This document shows positions 25,079-37,472 of a DNA stretch of 64,000 nt, in pieces. The translations under genes were made by a program, and so were the position numbers. Every line of letters starts with the position of its first letter. Position 1 is the first letter of the stretch. Source of the stretch: Augochlora pura (lineage: Eukaryota; Arthropoda; Insecta; Hymenoptera; Halictidae). Under the pieces are notes generated by a model. The model was not told the DNA's origin. It saw nothing but the letters and a program-made list of their open reading frames with translations, and did not search any database. Location of the stretch: the NCBI RefSeq assembly GCF_028453695.1, contig NC_135778.1:7202166-7266165 (forward strand). Direction: 5' to 3'.

Positions 25079-28000
25079 AAATCGAGCTAATCCACACACA
25101 CATACACAGATCTAATTTTGAACCGAAAAAATACACTAACAGTAACAGTTGCTACTTGGGATTTTGTATCGAAGACTGATTCCACTTGAAAATTCAATAA
25201 ACGCCGAGGCCGCGACTAATCCACGCATCCAACGTTCGCGAAAATGTATAGTTTTCGAGCCTGAAAAACCGAGACTTACGGAATTTATGAAATTATATGC
25301 AGCATAACTCCCGATAAAATGCTATATTCTATGCGATGGTCCGTTTCAGAAGCTACTAAATACAGAGACAAAGCTTATGAATATACATGCAGGATTTATG
25401 CGTTTTCACGTACCCGATATGTGCTTATACAAATAGATTCCCGAAAAAAGAATAAATTCGATTAAAGAAACATGCTAGAGGCGACGTATTGTTGCGAGTG
25501 CGGATTTGTCATTATTAAAATTTACATAAATATAAATTACATTATGACACGTGCTAAATAAACTGCCCGGTTTAAAGCATTCATTAATAAATAAATAAAT
25601 TATGACGCGTGCTTTGAAACGCGAGAATCGCGGAAATGTTTTTGCTTCATTTTGTCACGGCGAATATTTTATAATAAAAATGCTACCTTTTAGTACGTAT
25701 CCAAACAAATGATTTCTTTAAAATTTCATTCGCATTCAGTGTATAAAATATTTTTAAAAAACAAACAAATCGAACGTACAAAGTTTTCTCTGCTCCGAAT
25801 AATTTCCGAGATAAATAATCAAATATCGCGTGCTCTCCCCATTTCCAGGGCAATTATTAAATTCGAAATAATACAATGACTGTCAAAACTTTGAAAACGC
25901 GTCAAATATTTTTTTCGAGGTTCGCGTTACGTGCAAGTATCGTCGCAGCCAGAAAATGTCACTTCGTCTTTCGTTGGCTGTGCGAATTATTTAGCGAGAC
26001 CAATATTATAAGCCAATATTATAATAGCGAGACCAATTATTTATAAGACCTTTCTTATAATTAAGAAGTAAATATTCAGGTAACTGAACAATTGCTTGTT
26101 ATTAGATAAGATGCTAAATTTAGAGACACCGAAGTAACAGTGACTAAATAATGATTGCAATCCAACAATGATATAGTCCCTAACTAAATTGAATCCGCAA
26201 GGATTTTTCCACGAAACGTCGTTGCATCTGAATCGTGTTAACTGAAATTATTAACCTGTGAAACGTGTTTAGCTGCCAGCAATTTTGGCGGTCACGGTTT
26301 CGAATAATCAAGACTCTGCCACAGTGTCAAGTAGTCGTTCGAATCGCCTAAGACGGTCTTCCGACCCTTTCGCCGACGTTAACAAAATTGAATCGGGAAT
26401 AGAATAACACCATTAATATCACGGACATTATCACGGTTATCGTGCATCAGTTACGTCCGGTGCATATGCTAGGAACTGGTTGTCACGAACACACAAACGT
26501 AATGCGGGAGGAGTGTAGATCAACGCTTAACGAAACAAGCCGGGAATTCAGGAGAGAGAGAGAGAGAGAGAGAGAGAACCGTTCGGAATTAACATATGGG
26601 TAAACACTGGTAATACAAGTCGGTCACCGGAATATAGCTCGAGGCGAGTAGACGCAGCCGGTATCGCTATCTCTGACTGGTATCTCAATAGTACGGCTCT
26701 CTCAACGTTCCGAGATCTGACCCCATAACCTACCCTAAAACGATGGGAAACGGGTTGGTGTACCTTTACCTACCGCCATGTCACGACCAATTCCAGCGAT
26801 CGGTAGTCGGGATCTGCGAGCGGGCAAATAAAGAATGCGTGCTTGCGAAAGTCAAACTTATAGGAATTAACGCTGTAAGAAATAATATTATTTCCGACCG
26901 TATGCAATTAAACAAATACAATAATTTTAGTAATTCTCTCAACAAAATTGTAGAATCAAAAAATATTTTCATGTGAATGTGGAAAAGGGTCCTTGGTTAT
27001 TGACACTGTTCTATAGATGATATTTTTACAAGGTGCAAGCTTAAGAAAATTTATAGTAAAAGAAAAACTTATTTCGGTTTCGATGCTCGTAAAGTGAAGG
27101 ATGGGAAACTAGAGAAAGCAGACGATACTTCTCCATTTTTGGAAAACTAATCATTGATAACGTTAAACTATTTTCTTATTTTATAATAATATATCAATTA
27201 TTGTATCACATATTTTCAAAATGTTCCCCATTTTGTTTTAACCAATACTACACTCTACATGTCAAGCTTCAACATTTCAGTGTTTTCTGTGTTACAAGCG
27301 AGCGTGTCGAAAATGGAAGGTAATAATAAAAATAAATCAGAGAAATAATAAAAATATCTTTATGTAAAATTATCGAAATCTCAGTCGACTGCCATAGCGT
27401 AATCGAAATGTATGTCAATTATAAGAGCAGCACCTCTTTGTTTGTGTATTTCCGTGTGTTTTACAATAATTTGAACAATACTGTCACGGGACAACGGTCA
27501 CGGGCGGCTACAACTGTCTCGCGTAAAAGCGTTCTTAATCTAAAATTGATGGCAACAAAGTTCCCATGGTAGGGCTATTACTTCCATCTATAAATAGTGC
27601 CGCCGGTGCTTGCGGGGAAACTCGCAGAAACTTGGAATCGACAGAAAATTTAACTTCACGTGTCCATAGCGGAACAATGGCCGCGCATAGAGGAAACGAT
27701 AAAAATAGACAAAACTGGCTGCAGCGAACTCGATGGTTCCTCTATATCTGCCGACTGCTTTTCCTACCTCCATCTTTCTCCTCCTTGTTCGCAGCGTGTA
27801 CGGCCGCAACGGTAACTTCGGTCATTACATTGCCAATGTCGTGCACCGAAGTGCAGGTTATTCGCGTTGCAAGTGGCCGCCGCAATCGCCAGAGACACGA
27901 GCGGAAACAGCCAGAAAGGAGAAGAGTTTGCGTTCCCCTCCCCCTCCCTATCTGCGTAGTTTATACTTCTGGAGTGTGGCGCACGCCAGATAGCCGACAG

Positions 28001-28372
28001 TATGTGTAAGGAATGGTTGTCTCCTTCGTGTTTCGAATACACCGCCGGAGATCGCGCCAGGAATCTAAAAAACTTAATATCCACCGTCACGCCGGTAGCG
28101 TGCCCGGATTTAAAAGCAGATTTGTTTCCGCGTTTGCAGCCGGCTGTTTCCTTTTTTTTTTGTCTACAGCAAATCCCGTATGCGACCAGACAACTTGCCG
28201 CCCTTGCGCCGCTTGCTCCAGCGTTGCGTCGGTTGTACAGACGTGACAAGGCGACAGACAACGATCTCGTGTCTTACTGGATCCAACAAGACTCTTAACT
28301 GCCGTCAAATTCTTCGAGACGTTTCGACATACGTTGCAAAAAGGAAGGAGAACATATGGTGGGGAAGAAATA
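25079..28372. other. Non-coding DNA; no gene seen
   Basis: AT-rich to 27500, with a GA microsatellite at 26552-26577. A moderately GC-rich island lies at 27500-28350, where frames of up to 165 codons overlap on both strands without recognisable motifs. Confidence 0.5.
26552..26577. repeat. (GA)n microsatellite
   Basis: Thirteen perfect GA units. Confidence 0.95.
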
Positions 28373-28374
28373 TA

Positions 28375-28400
28375 CAGTAGCGTTCATAATTATACGCTAA
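28375..28400 (+). mobile_element. Possible Tc1-like end
   Basis: CAGTAGCGTTCATAATTATA directly follows a TA, the layout of some Tc1-like ends. No partner end was found within the next few kilobases, so this is weak. Confidence 0.3.
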
Positions 28401-31206
28401 ACGGCTTAAATCTTTTTAACTGCAGGAGGGCTTACTTTACTGTACAATAACTAAAATACTTTCTTTCCAATTTTAAGATTTTTCGATATTAGAATAATAA
28501 GAAAAAATTTTAGCTTACACGGTACATATTATAATCGTAGCAAAAATACAAAAATGTTGTTGAAACGTTACACCCGCGTGTAAATGCGTTCACAAGTTCT
28601 GAAATTAAATTGGAGCAGATGTTATTAGCTGTGGTGTTTCAGCTGAGAAAGGGAATCTCTCTTTGCTCGAGATATACAACGTTTTCGACGGAAAATATTT
28701 CGTGAAATTAAAAAAAAGGATATAGAATTATAATGGCTTTATTTGCGCGTATACTATGTTTTTTTTTGCTACATGAAACGCTAATGAGTAAACGTTGAAC
28801 CACTTTGCAGCTCGGACACAGCGAAGTTAATGAAGAAAATTCAGGGCGGTGTAATTCAATTATTCGCAATCACGACGCGGCGCACGGTAATGTTTGTCGC
28901 GACAATTATAACAAAATTCATTTTGCAGCAACTGGCAAATAACTTTTTGCCGTCGGTGCGGCTGCACCGCCGTGAAAGCGTCAAGACGGCGTTTGACGCT
29001 AAGAAAGCACGTAATTATTGAAACAATGTGACGTGATTTGCCCGCAATTAAGTGAAATTGGTCCGTCGAAAACGTCAAAGGCGTCATTGCATCGCACACC
29101 CGGTAGAGCTCGTGAAGTTAACATTAGCTTGATGAAAATTAATTGTATACCCCGCAACAAAATTCGAACCGCATCGCGGTCTTCAAAATTGAAGTGTCAG
29201 CATACACGGCTGAAATATTTTATTCATCGTCCTGTAATTCTTCTGTAAATAAAATATTAAATAAAATATTCAATAAATATGATTGACCACTTTCCACTGA
29301 AAGCTACTTTAATTTCAGATACTATTAATGTCTTCCTATCTAAAAGGTTCTCATACTACACGATTTTTCGCATTGTAAAAGCAAATTTGGGCCGAAGCAA
29401 AAACTGCAAAACCTACAAAGTTTACAAATCATCGGAATTTTCAAGCTGCCGAAGATCTCGTGTTTTCTCGCAAATCCGTGTTGCAATTATTCATTGTTGA
29501 CGGGGATCGTGAATCCGCGATAGGATTATCACCATAATTGTGATTCACCGCATCAACTTTAGTTTTTATAGCAATAGTTAACACTATCTAGCAGCAGTTT
29601 TCTAACACTCCTTTTTTTTTAAATAGGATTACGCATTTTTGTTATTATGTACATCGTAACAGATGAGACCAAAACGAATTCAATGATCTGTAATAACACG
29701 ACCTTCTTGTAACCTTTAATATGAATAAATTAATCTTGAAACATTTAGAAATGAACACGAATGCTGAAATAACTAAGATCCAGAGATCGACAATGACAAA
29801 TCTATTGAAAAAAATGTTCAAAATGGTCACCATTGATTTATGCCCCCTTTTTTTTTATTCGATTTTTTATTTTTTACTATAGGTCATGGTTCATTGTATC
29901 ATTGATTTCTGTAATAAAAGAGTCATAGCTCGGTCGTTGAAAAGCTTATCTTGAATTTTTTATTTTTTTACTTTTAGCAATAGCTATGTTCAGGGTGTGT
30001 AGACCTGAGATATTCTCCTCATGACTTTCTGGCCTATTTCCTGAGAGTCATGTGTAGTTATACGGGTAGTTTCCCAGGGTCGCATGTTTATGTTCCAAGT
30101 AAGGTCTCTTATTAGGCATGCAGGCGACCCTATAGAACGAGTAAACAGGGATTCCACGAAACTAGATATCGAGTGCACGTACGCGCGTCGTCCGCCGCTA
30201 TTTTTAAACGAATTTAGGTGGAATAAAAGGGCGACAAATTCGGTCCTCATCGGGCAGTGTTGCAGAGCGATACCCGCGCACCTATTGTATCGTAAAATCC
30301 AGCTCGCTGCCATACAGTAGAGGGAAAGTTCTATAAATGGGATATTACCGCTATCTCAAAAATCTGGGAAACGCTCTAGCGAAGCTCCGTTACCGTAGAA
30401 CGAAGAAAGAAAAGGTCGTACAATCATTCACACGGAACAGAGAACAATGCAATGTCGCATATCCTGCATAAACTTTCATTTGAATATTATATAATATATC
30501 CACATTACATCACAATAGAATTTAGCAATAATCATTTAACAATAATAATACGCATCGTATATCGTAGTTTCTTTAAAATTAATAAGCATCCACGTACTTC
30601 CGTGCAGCCAATGTACTTTTCTTTGACACAACCTGACACAACATAAATCTTCGCTCGATTCATGAGAAATGAGGAATTACGGCTCTTTGTATGCCGTGCT
30701 CCGTGTCCGAACGTCCCTAGTAAGTAGAATGAGCAGCGAGAGAAAAGACTGAAAATACGGAAGGGAAGAACAAAAGGAGGGAGAGGAAGACGTTGCTAGT
30801 GGGCGGCGGTTCTCGTTGAATTTCGAAATCCTTGCGCGCAAGCCCCTTTTTCTGAAGGGGAAGGGTCACTCTCTTGTGCCGGTGCAATCGTATTTTATCC
30901 GTTTCGCGGCGAGCCCGGTCCGGCGAGATGGCCTTAAAGCCCGCAAGGTTTATAATAGCCGCGCGACGCAAAGTTCGCCACCGCCGGCTCGAAAGCCGGG
31001 GCGGAAGATGGAAAAATTCGGTCGCGGGCGCAGAGCTGAGCGTGTTCCGGTTCCGTTCCCACGACAAACGACTCCACGGATTGGCCACGCACAATGGCAC
31101 TGCGCTCCGAGCGAATCCCTGACCGATGCGGAATCGACCGACCTTGGACAAACTCTGCACCCCCACATTTTATTCCCCGGGCAGACCAAGCCCGTTCCTC
31201 CGCCGC

Positions 31207-31279
<73 letters not shown>

Positions 31280-32439
31280 GTATCTTTCGCGGAATTAACC
31301 GAAGATTTGTTAGGGAACGTTAGACTCCGCCGAAGGAGAATCCGTGCCAGGACATTAACGTACGTTGCGGAATTAGATAACGTCCTTGGATTTTCCAGCG
31401 GTAGATAGAAGCGAGGGCGCATCCTGAAGTATCTGCCGTTGTTACTGACCAGCGCTGCGGAAGGTTAAACGATTTATAATTGTGATCCCCCCGGTATCTT
31501 GATCTCGGGATTAATGTACAAGGATCGCGCAAAAAATTCACGGCTTTGTGTAACCGTTTTAAGCTGTTTCCATGCTGAAGCGACAACTTGTTTCTATTTT
31601 ATCGGCTACCGCCTTATCTACCAACCACCATCCGTCGCCCCACGGCGATGCACGTCCGAAAATATTTCCGACAAACTGATTCCGTAATTTGCTTCTATCA
31701 GCGGTAAAAAATGATCTGTAAATATTTATTTTCAGACCATGGATCTTTGTGCGAAATAAAAATTGTCTACATTGATGGTAAGAAGCGGGAGTCGAATAGG
31801 AGTTTGGTCTTTTCTTCGATAATCTTAAAAAATGGCACGTCGTTCAAAGAAACTGATTTAAGCTTCTGATAGTTTCAAACACCTATACCTCTTTGTTGGA
31901 AATGCACGAAACCCATGGTCTATTTACATCTTTTGTTGCGCTGTTCAATTAACTCGATAGGTCATTTTCTAATTTACCGTTCTCGAATAACGAGCAAAAT
32001 AATAACCAACTTTAACCACACGAAAAGTGAGAAACTAATTTATGATTAGACAGCGAATTTTTGTAAATGATCCTTTCATTGAAACCAGCACGAGGAGCAA
32101 ATTCAATTTACCAACTACAAAATACCTTATTCCAATGATAAGATAGCTACGTCATTAATGTTTCTTAATATGCGCGTCTTGTAGTCATTTAAAAATGTAT
32201 CATATTAATCTAATTAATCTAGCCCAAATTACCTACTATTACTGTACTTTGCTGTTTGTAATTTTGCTCCATACATTGGATGAGATTATAATTCGAATGC
32301 TCCATATTTTATTGGATTAATCTCTACTTTGAAAGTTGGGATCAAGATTAGTGATTTGCGAATCTTGGGACTTGAATTTTTGAAGTTTTCTCGACGAAAT
32401 CTACAGGAACATGCCTCTTATTCGCCACTGTCTTTTTCC
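28401..32439. other. Non-coding DNA; no gene seen
   Basis: Mostly AT-rich, with a GC-rich island at 30780-31430 that includes a long CT microsatellite. A stretch at 29820-30010, with poly-A/T segments and CAGGGTGT, looks like the tail of an unidentified repeat on the minus strand. Frames at 30720-31420 overlap on both strands and are composition artefacts. Confidence 0.5.
31206..31279. repeat. (CT)n microsatellite
   Basis: About 74 bp of CT with two CCCTC interruptions. Long Ser-Leu and Arg-Glu frames crossing it on both strands are artefacts. Confidence 0.95.
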
Positions 32440-32558
32440 TTAACAACTCGTTAACAAAGCCGCGAATTGCATTTCAGCGAAGGTAAAGGTTACTTGAAAT
32501 GGTCCCAGGAACCCCTCATTTCCTGGAGCAGCAATCATTTTTGGTACACCCTGTATAC
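32440..32558 (-). repeat. Old interspersed repeat copy (minus orientation)
   Basis: Its reverse complement matches 52808-52912 over about 100 bp, including GGAAATGAGGGGTTCCTGG and CCATTTCAAGTAACCTTT. It ends at TACACCCTGTATAC (32543-32556). Confidence 0.8.
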
Positions 32559-33371
32559 ACGTGTTTTCTTAACGGCCCAATGAATTATTCGACGAACGGT
32601 GGCCGATTCTCCTTGTTTATTCATAAAGCTCCGGGTCTGTTTACTAATTCCAAGTTCTCCTGTTTATCATGCAACGTGATCGATCCACGCGGATCGACCG
32701 AAATATTCAATGAAATTCCCCTGACCGAAATAACGAAATCAATTATGCTCTTTTCTTTCCCGCGAAGGCCGTACGAATTTAATCTAAAGTTCCTAGCAGC
32801 TGCTCGAACCAGATCACCGGCGTGATCGATCGGGAAAAGCAGCACAGTTTCTCTGTAATAAATTAGGTGACGAGCGGGCGAAAGTTTGCCGATATAACGG
32901 GAAAAGCGGGAACTATGCCGTTGACAAATATATGCGTGTTCGCGTAAACAAGCGGGGGCCAAGCTTCAGATGAATTATTTTTGTTCGCGCCGGGCTTAAT
33001 GGATACCCACTTTGATTTAGCTCCTTTTTATTTCGTCGTCGTCGAAAGACACGGATTCCGCGGACAAACGATTCCGGGTCGCACTCCGGCTGCGAGAGCA
33101 CGCATGAATCGTTGTTCGATGTAAAACGGCTGTCACAGTCGGAAAATGTTGAAGCGTAAAACGAAAGAGGAAATTACCGTTTCCAGCTCGGTGCGCGTTT
33201 CAAGGCTTGCAATATGTGCGGTACGCGTCGCGACCGTCCATCCGAGAAAGAAATCGACGTTTTGTTTTCCCATCGCGAAATGGGTCCGCGGAACCCTTCG
33301 TTAATGTTTTCCACCGCGAATCGTTGTTCTTGATATGAATAATGGATATTGAATATACATATTTACTTAAA
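32559..33371. other. Non-coding DNA; no gene seen
   Basis: Intermediate composition. Overlapping frames on both strands (32499-32962) have no recognisable motif. Confidence 0.5.
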
Positions 33372-33597
33372 TATGAGGTTGGTGCATATGAAATGTCGGA
33401 TGTTTACGTAAATATATAAAACTGTATATCTTTTTTCAAAAGCTGTTGATTTAATCAAAATATGCCCCGTTTGCTTCACTACACCCTTTTCAACAAGATA
33501 TCAATACAGATATGCCTGTCTTAAACAAATTCTGATCTTTCGAATTAATTAACTCTGATATGGAATATTTCAGAGTGTCTTCATTTATATCCCTTTA

Positions 33598-33690
33598 CGG
33601 ACGGCGGCGCTCGACGGGCGAGCTTCGCTGTGGACGACGTGTATTGGAGCGCGCAGTATTTTGTGCGGATATATCCGCCAGCCGTCCGCT
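33598..33690. repeat. Left arm of internal GC-rich inverted repeat
   Basis: This arm is the reverse complement of 34148-34245 over most of its length. Shared words include GGCGCTCGACGGGCGAGC and CGCGCAGTATT. Its own borders (CCCTTTACGGACGGC and GCCGTCCGCTAAGGG) are also inverted, so it may be a small nested element. Confidence 0.85.
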
Positions 33691-34024
33691 AAGGGATATA
33701 CTATTTAGTCCGTAAAGGCTCGGGCAGATTTTGAGCAGTTTTAGGACGGTGTTGCCATTACACGTTGTTCGGCTGAAGAAAGTGACAGCGACCTGTCATA
33801 AATAATGCCGGGATTAAGAGAAACAGAACGAACACCAGTATGAAAAACGTAAACACTTGAGTTTTTCTTCTCTGACGTCAGCGATAAGACGTTGCCAGTA
33901 GGTTCGCCCTCAGCGCGTGGCTGTATCATTACAAACCGCGCGAAGCATGTTGACCAGCTCTGCGCTCGCATTTTACCGCATTTTCGTAACTTCCCCTCTA
34001 CCTCTCGGACGTTAGAGACCCTTA

Positions 34025-34180
34025 GCGGACGGCTGGCGGATATATCCGCCCAAGCGTGTTTACCGTTGCGGACGGCTGGCGGATATATCCGCCCAAGCGT
34101 GTTTACCGTTGCGGACGGCTGGCGGATATATCCGCCCAAGCGTGTTTACCGTTGCGGACGGCTGGCGGATATATCCGCCC
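34025..34180 (+). repeat. 43-bp tandem array, 3.6 units, each with a perfect 16-bp palindrome
   Basis: Units start at 34025, 34068, 34111 and 34154 (last partial) and are identical to each other as read. Each carries GGCGGATATATCCGCC at 34035-34050, 34078-34093, 34121-34136 and 34164-34179. Because 43 is not a multiple of three, each frame cycles through the same peptide words. Several frames stay open across it on both strands. These frames are unlikely to be genes. Confidence 0.93.
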
Positions 34181-34245
34181 AGAATACTGCGCGCTCCAAT
34201 ACCCGTCGTCCACAGCGACGCTCGCCCGTCGAGCGCCGCCGTCCG
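34148..34245. repeat. Right arm of internal GC-rich inverted repeat
   Basis: Reverse complement of the 33598-33690 arm. It overlaps the last unit of the 43-bp array. Confidence 0.85.
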
Positions 34246-34746
34246 AAGCCACTTCCACTGGAAATCTGAAATAAATCTTCTGGCTTATAGTATATCTATC
34301 TTATGCGACAAAGTGCATTTTATTAGGTTGGTGCATAGGAATACTATATACCATTTATCCTGCATGAACACTATATACTATTTAGCCCGTTAAAACTGTC
34401 CTAAATGTTTAAAATAGCGAAAGTCGCTTGGCGAAAGATCTATATTTTATAAAATTTTATATTTTACTTCATTTAATTTCGCAATTGTTTTGTACGACGT
34501 ATGCGTAGTTTTTGTGGGCTAAGCAGTATGTAAATGGAGACAGTCTGAAAAATTCCATACTACAGTTTATTGATCCGAAATATCAGAATTTCTTGAAGAC
34601 AGACATTTATGAATTAAACTCGCGTTGGGAAAAGTGTATTGAAACGAATGGGGCACATTTTGATTAAATTAATAGCTTTTGGAAAAAGATATGCAGTTTT
34701 ATATACTCGCTTAAAAATCCGACATTTCGTATGCACCAACCTAATA

Positions 34747-37472
34747 GATGGAGACTATAGAAATAAAATCGGCTGTTAACACGGTCTATGTTGTCTACAT
34801 TCCGGCTACAGTAAAACTTCATTTTATACGAGCTCGTCGGGAGACGAGAAGTTCGTGTAACTAGGTAGTTTCATATAATAAGAGCCCACTGACTTTAACC
34901 CCACTACTTGCAACCTTGCGTTCAAATAAACTGGATTTCCCGTGCAGATAAGTGGATTCGGTTAAACTTTTTTTTTCTATAATCCCATAGATTTTGATGA
35001 GAAAACTCCAAAAATGATAGTTACAAAGTTAGGAATTCATTGATTCAAAAGTTACACCCGCGTCCACGAGCCGCTATACAGGGTGGGCCGAAATTCGCAA
35101 TACAACTGAGCAGGCGGTCTAAAAGTAAGAAAAAAAGTATAGGAACTTTTTATTCACGTTCATCTTTGTGAAGAGTTCATTTGTCGTCTATTCTCCTAGC
35201 ACAAGTGTCTACGAAACATTTCCAGCTAGGAATAACAATAGCCATGTAAATCAAAGTAGTAATACTTGGTCAATCAAGGTAACAGGTGCTCAGCTAAGAA
35301 TTAACAAATCGATCATTAACGAAAATTTTGTTCACATAAATAGAATTCAAAACGTCAATTTCCGTTACACCGGGAAGGGTAATAAACGAGTTATTCGCGA
35401 AAAACGTGGACCAATAAGACTGGCATTTTACCTTCGCAGGCAATGCCGTATCGAGCTGGTTATCTTGTCAGAAAGCACCGGTCGTACTTGTTCATCATTC
35501 ATAATTCACCAACAATACTGCAACCAATATTTTCGCCAAGGAAAAAGCTTCTTCGAGCAACCTCAAAAATCACGCCTTCTCGAGACTAACGAAAGTTCTG
35601 GAACACCCCGCAGAAAAATTGAATGACACTCGCTTAGGCCAGTACCGAATCGGATAATAACGGAGAAACTGTGTACTGCGTCAGCTACGCTAAACAATTC
35701 GAACCATTGTTTTCGCTAATTAAACTTTCTAGCACTTCGTCAACAGACCGAAACAAACAAATTGCGGAGGGTGGAAAGTTTCAGGTAATTACAGGTTACA
35801 ATTTTTCATCGGATAACCTGACATAACCTGAGAACTGCAAAGCTGATAAAACGGCATGGTAACGACAATCGCGTCAATTGTCTTTAATGCATTTGTCTTC
35901 GTTTTTTAATTGCGATTAGCGAATCGTACGTTTCGGCGCAAGAATTATCGTGAAAATCTTCCCTGAAAAATGATTTCATACGTATATTTCTATCTACTGT
36001 CGTATATCCGTCAGATTGAATACACATTTCATCGCACGCGTAAAAGTACGAACGTTACGAATTATTGTTTGACCTCGTAAAATATCGTGATTTTTGCCGC
36101 GTGCTTTATTAAATACTGTTATCATATTATCTGGAATATTTCGAAACTTTGCTTCCGTCGCGTAATGAATCTCAATGAAATTTCATATCAAAATGTTCAA
36201 TAGATTTTCGATTGCAGCAACTCTTGGCAAGTCGATACGTATTTAGCGAGACGAGAATTTCGTTATTGCGACAATCCACTAAGTCATCTATATTTCTTAC
36301 AATATCTTACAAAATTAAACTGAAATTCGTTTTTCTTCCAAGAATATATGTATTTATAAATTATATAAATAATAGCGTTTCCAAATTTTCATATGCATCA
36401 TCTCGCGTCATACAATTTTGTTCACTGTCTAATGCATAGAAATTTACAAAGAATTACAGTACAAGACTTTTTCCATAATACATGCATTCATAACGGTTGG
36501 TTCTTTAAAACTGTGAACAACAAATAATTAAAATACTGAGACGTAATATTTCTTAGATTCGCAGACCTATTAACGTCAAAGATTTCTGAGATTTAAATGT
36601 TAAAAATTAATTTATCGCCAGTCACGACAGAGTTGCGTATAACGTTACAGCAATTCGACCGTGAAAGTTTAGTACAGCGTTTCACAATACGGCCGCGGAT
36701 TGTGCCTTGGAAACAATGGTCAGCGATCATTATAAAAATCTTCAACCCGCCCGATGCCCAATTATTCGCATGGCATTTCTGACGTTCCGGAATGTTGAAG
36801 ATGCGTGCAAACACGGCTAACGTAGCATAGAAAATATAACCCGTTCCACCATCGCATAATGTTCCTTTCCACTTTGCACCGAATTCAGAAGGGACGCGCG
36901 CAGCCCGACGGAAACTTGGCTACAGATTTCGTCAAAAAGGACAAGCCGGGAGTAACAGCCGTTCCGTGTCGGCATGAAACTGCCACCGCCCCGCTATCCG
37001 TTACCACTGTTATTCCTTCAAAAGAGTTTCAACGTATCTCTTCTTCGTGCCAGCGCGGTGAAAAAAATTTTTTCCGTGACGCGCGCCATGCATTATACCC
37101 TCGACAGATTTTTGCAGTTAACCCTTCAGCGCTCCGGACTGGCGACGTCGTAAAATACGAAGCGGGGAACGGCCTGAATCGAGTTTAATATACTTTTCTC
37201 GACTTTCGCTAAGTAAACCGTAGCTACTTTCGAGACGGAATATTCTTCTTCGTTGCCTTCATTGGTGCACGTAATACTCCTGCCCCGTCGCTGGAGCAAC
37301 AACCGGCAACGGCAAAGCTGTCAAGTGTAAATAATATTTAAAGGGACAATTTTTGCAAAGGGAACTTCGCTTTCCTGTGTTCTGGCTAGGATAATACGTA
37401 TAAATACGTAGTAATCGATGTAGGACGAATCTCAACAATTTATGCACCGTAAAAGTCTATTAATCTAACTCT
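34747..37472. other. AT-rich non-coding DNA with one unexplained ORF
   Basis: It holds ACAGGGTGGGCC (35079-35090), similar to repeat ends elsewhere in the window, the 152-codon frame at 35168-35626 (listed separately), and GATAACCTGACATAACCTGA (35812-35831). Nothing else is recognisable. Confidence 0.5.
35168..35626 (+). other. Unexplained 152-codon ORF, not recognised
   Basis: This is the longest ATG-initiated frame in the window that is not in simple-sequence or CpG-rich DNA. The predicted product is basic, serine/asparagine/arginine-rich, with no signal peptide or membrane segment and no motif I know. The start has no special context, and there is no splice consensus or obvious polyadenylation signal at its borders. 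It lies about 80 bp after an ACAGGGTGG repeat-like end, so it could be part of a transposon interior, or chance. Confidence 0.25.

Larger units (their letters stand above)
33374..34744. mobile_element. Mariner-like long-TIR element (1371 bp) with internal GC-rich inverted repeat
   Basis: TA flanks (33372-33373 and 34745-34746) bound ends reading GAGGTTGGTGCATATGAAAT and, reversed, TAGGTTGGTGCATACGAAAT. Inverted similarity continues for about 215 bp on each side, much longer than a standard mariner TIR. The interior has no transposase. It holds a GC-rich module with inverted arms at 33598-33690 and 34148-34245 and a 43-bp tandem array. A second mariner-like end (TTAGGTTGGTGCATAGG) occurs inside at 34323, so the element may be composite. 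A shorter relative lies at 48605-49195. Confidence 0.88.

Noticed and set aside
26250..26280. TTAACCTGTGAAACGTG as a TTAA element end
   Set aside because: No inverted partner was found within 600 bp.
27566..28261. 147- and 165-codon frames on opposite strands
   Set aside because: Mutually overlapping in a GC-rich patch, with no recognisable domain or splice structure.
30717..31422. Frames of 149-162 codons on both strands
   Set aside because: The GC-rich island with a 74-bp CT repeat keeps several frames open at once. No conserved motif, splice bounds or strand preference.
34025..34180. CRISPR-like array
   Set aside because: The whole 43-bp unit repeats without variable spacers, lies inside a mariner-type element, and the genome is eukaryotic.
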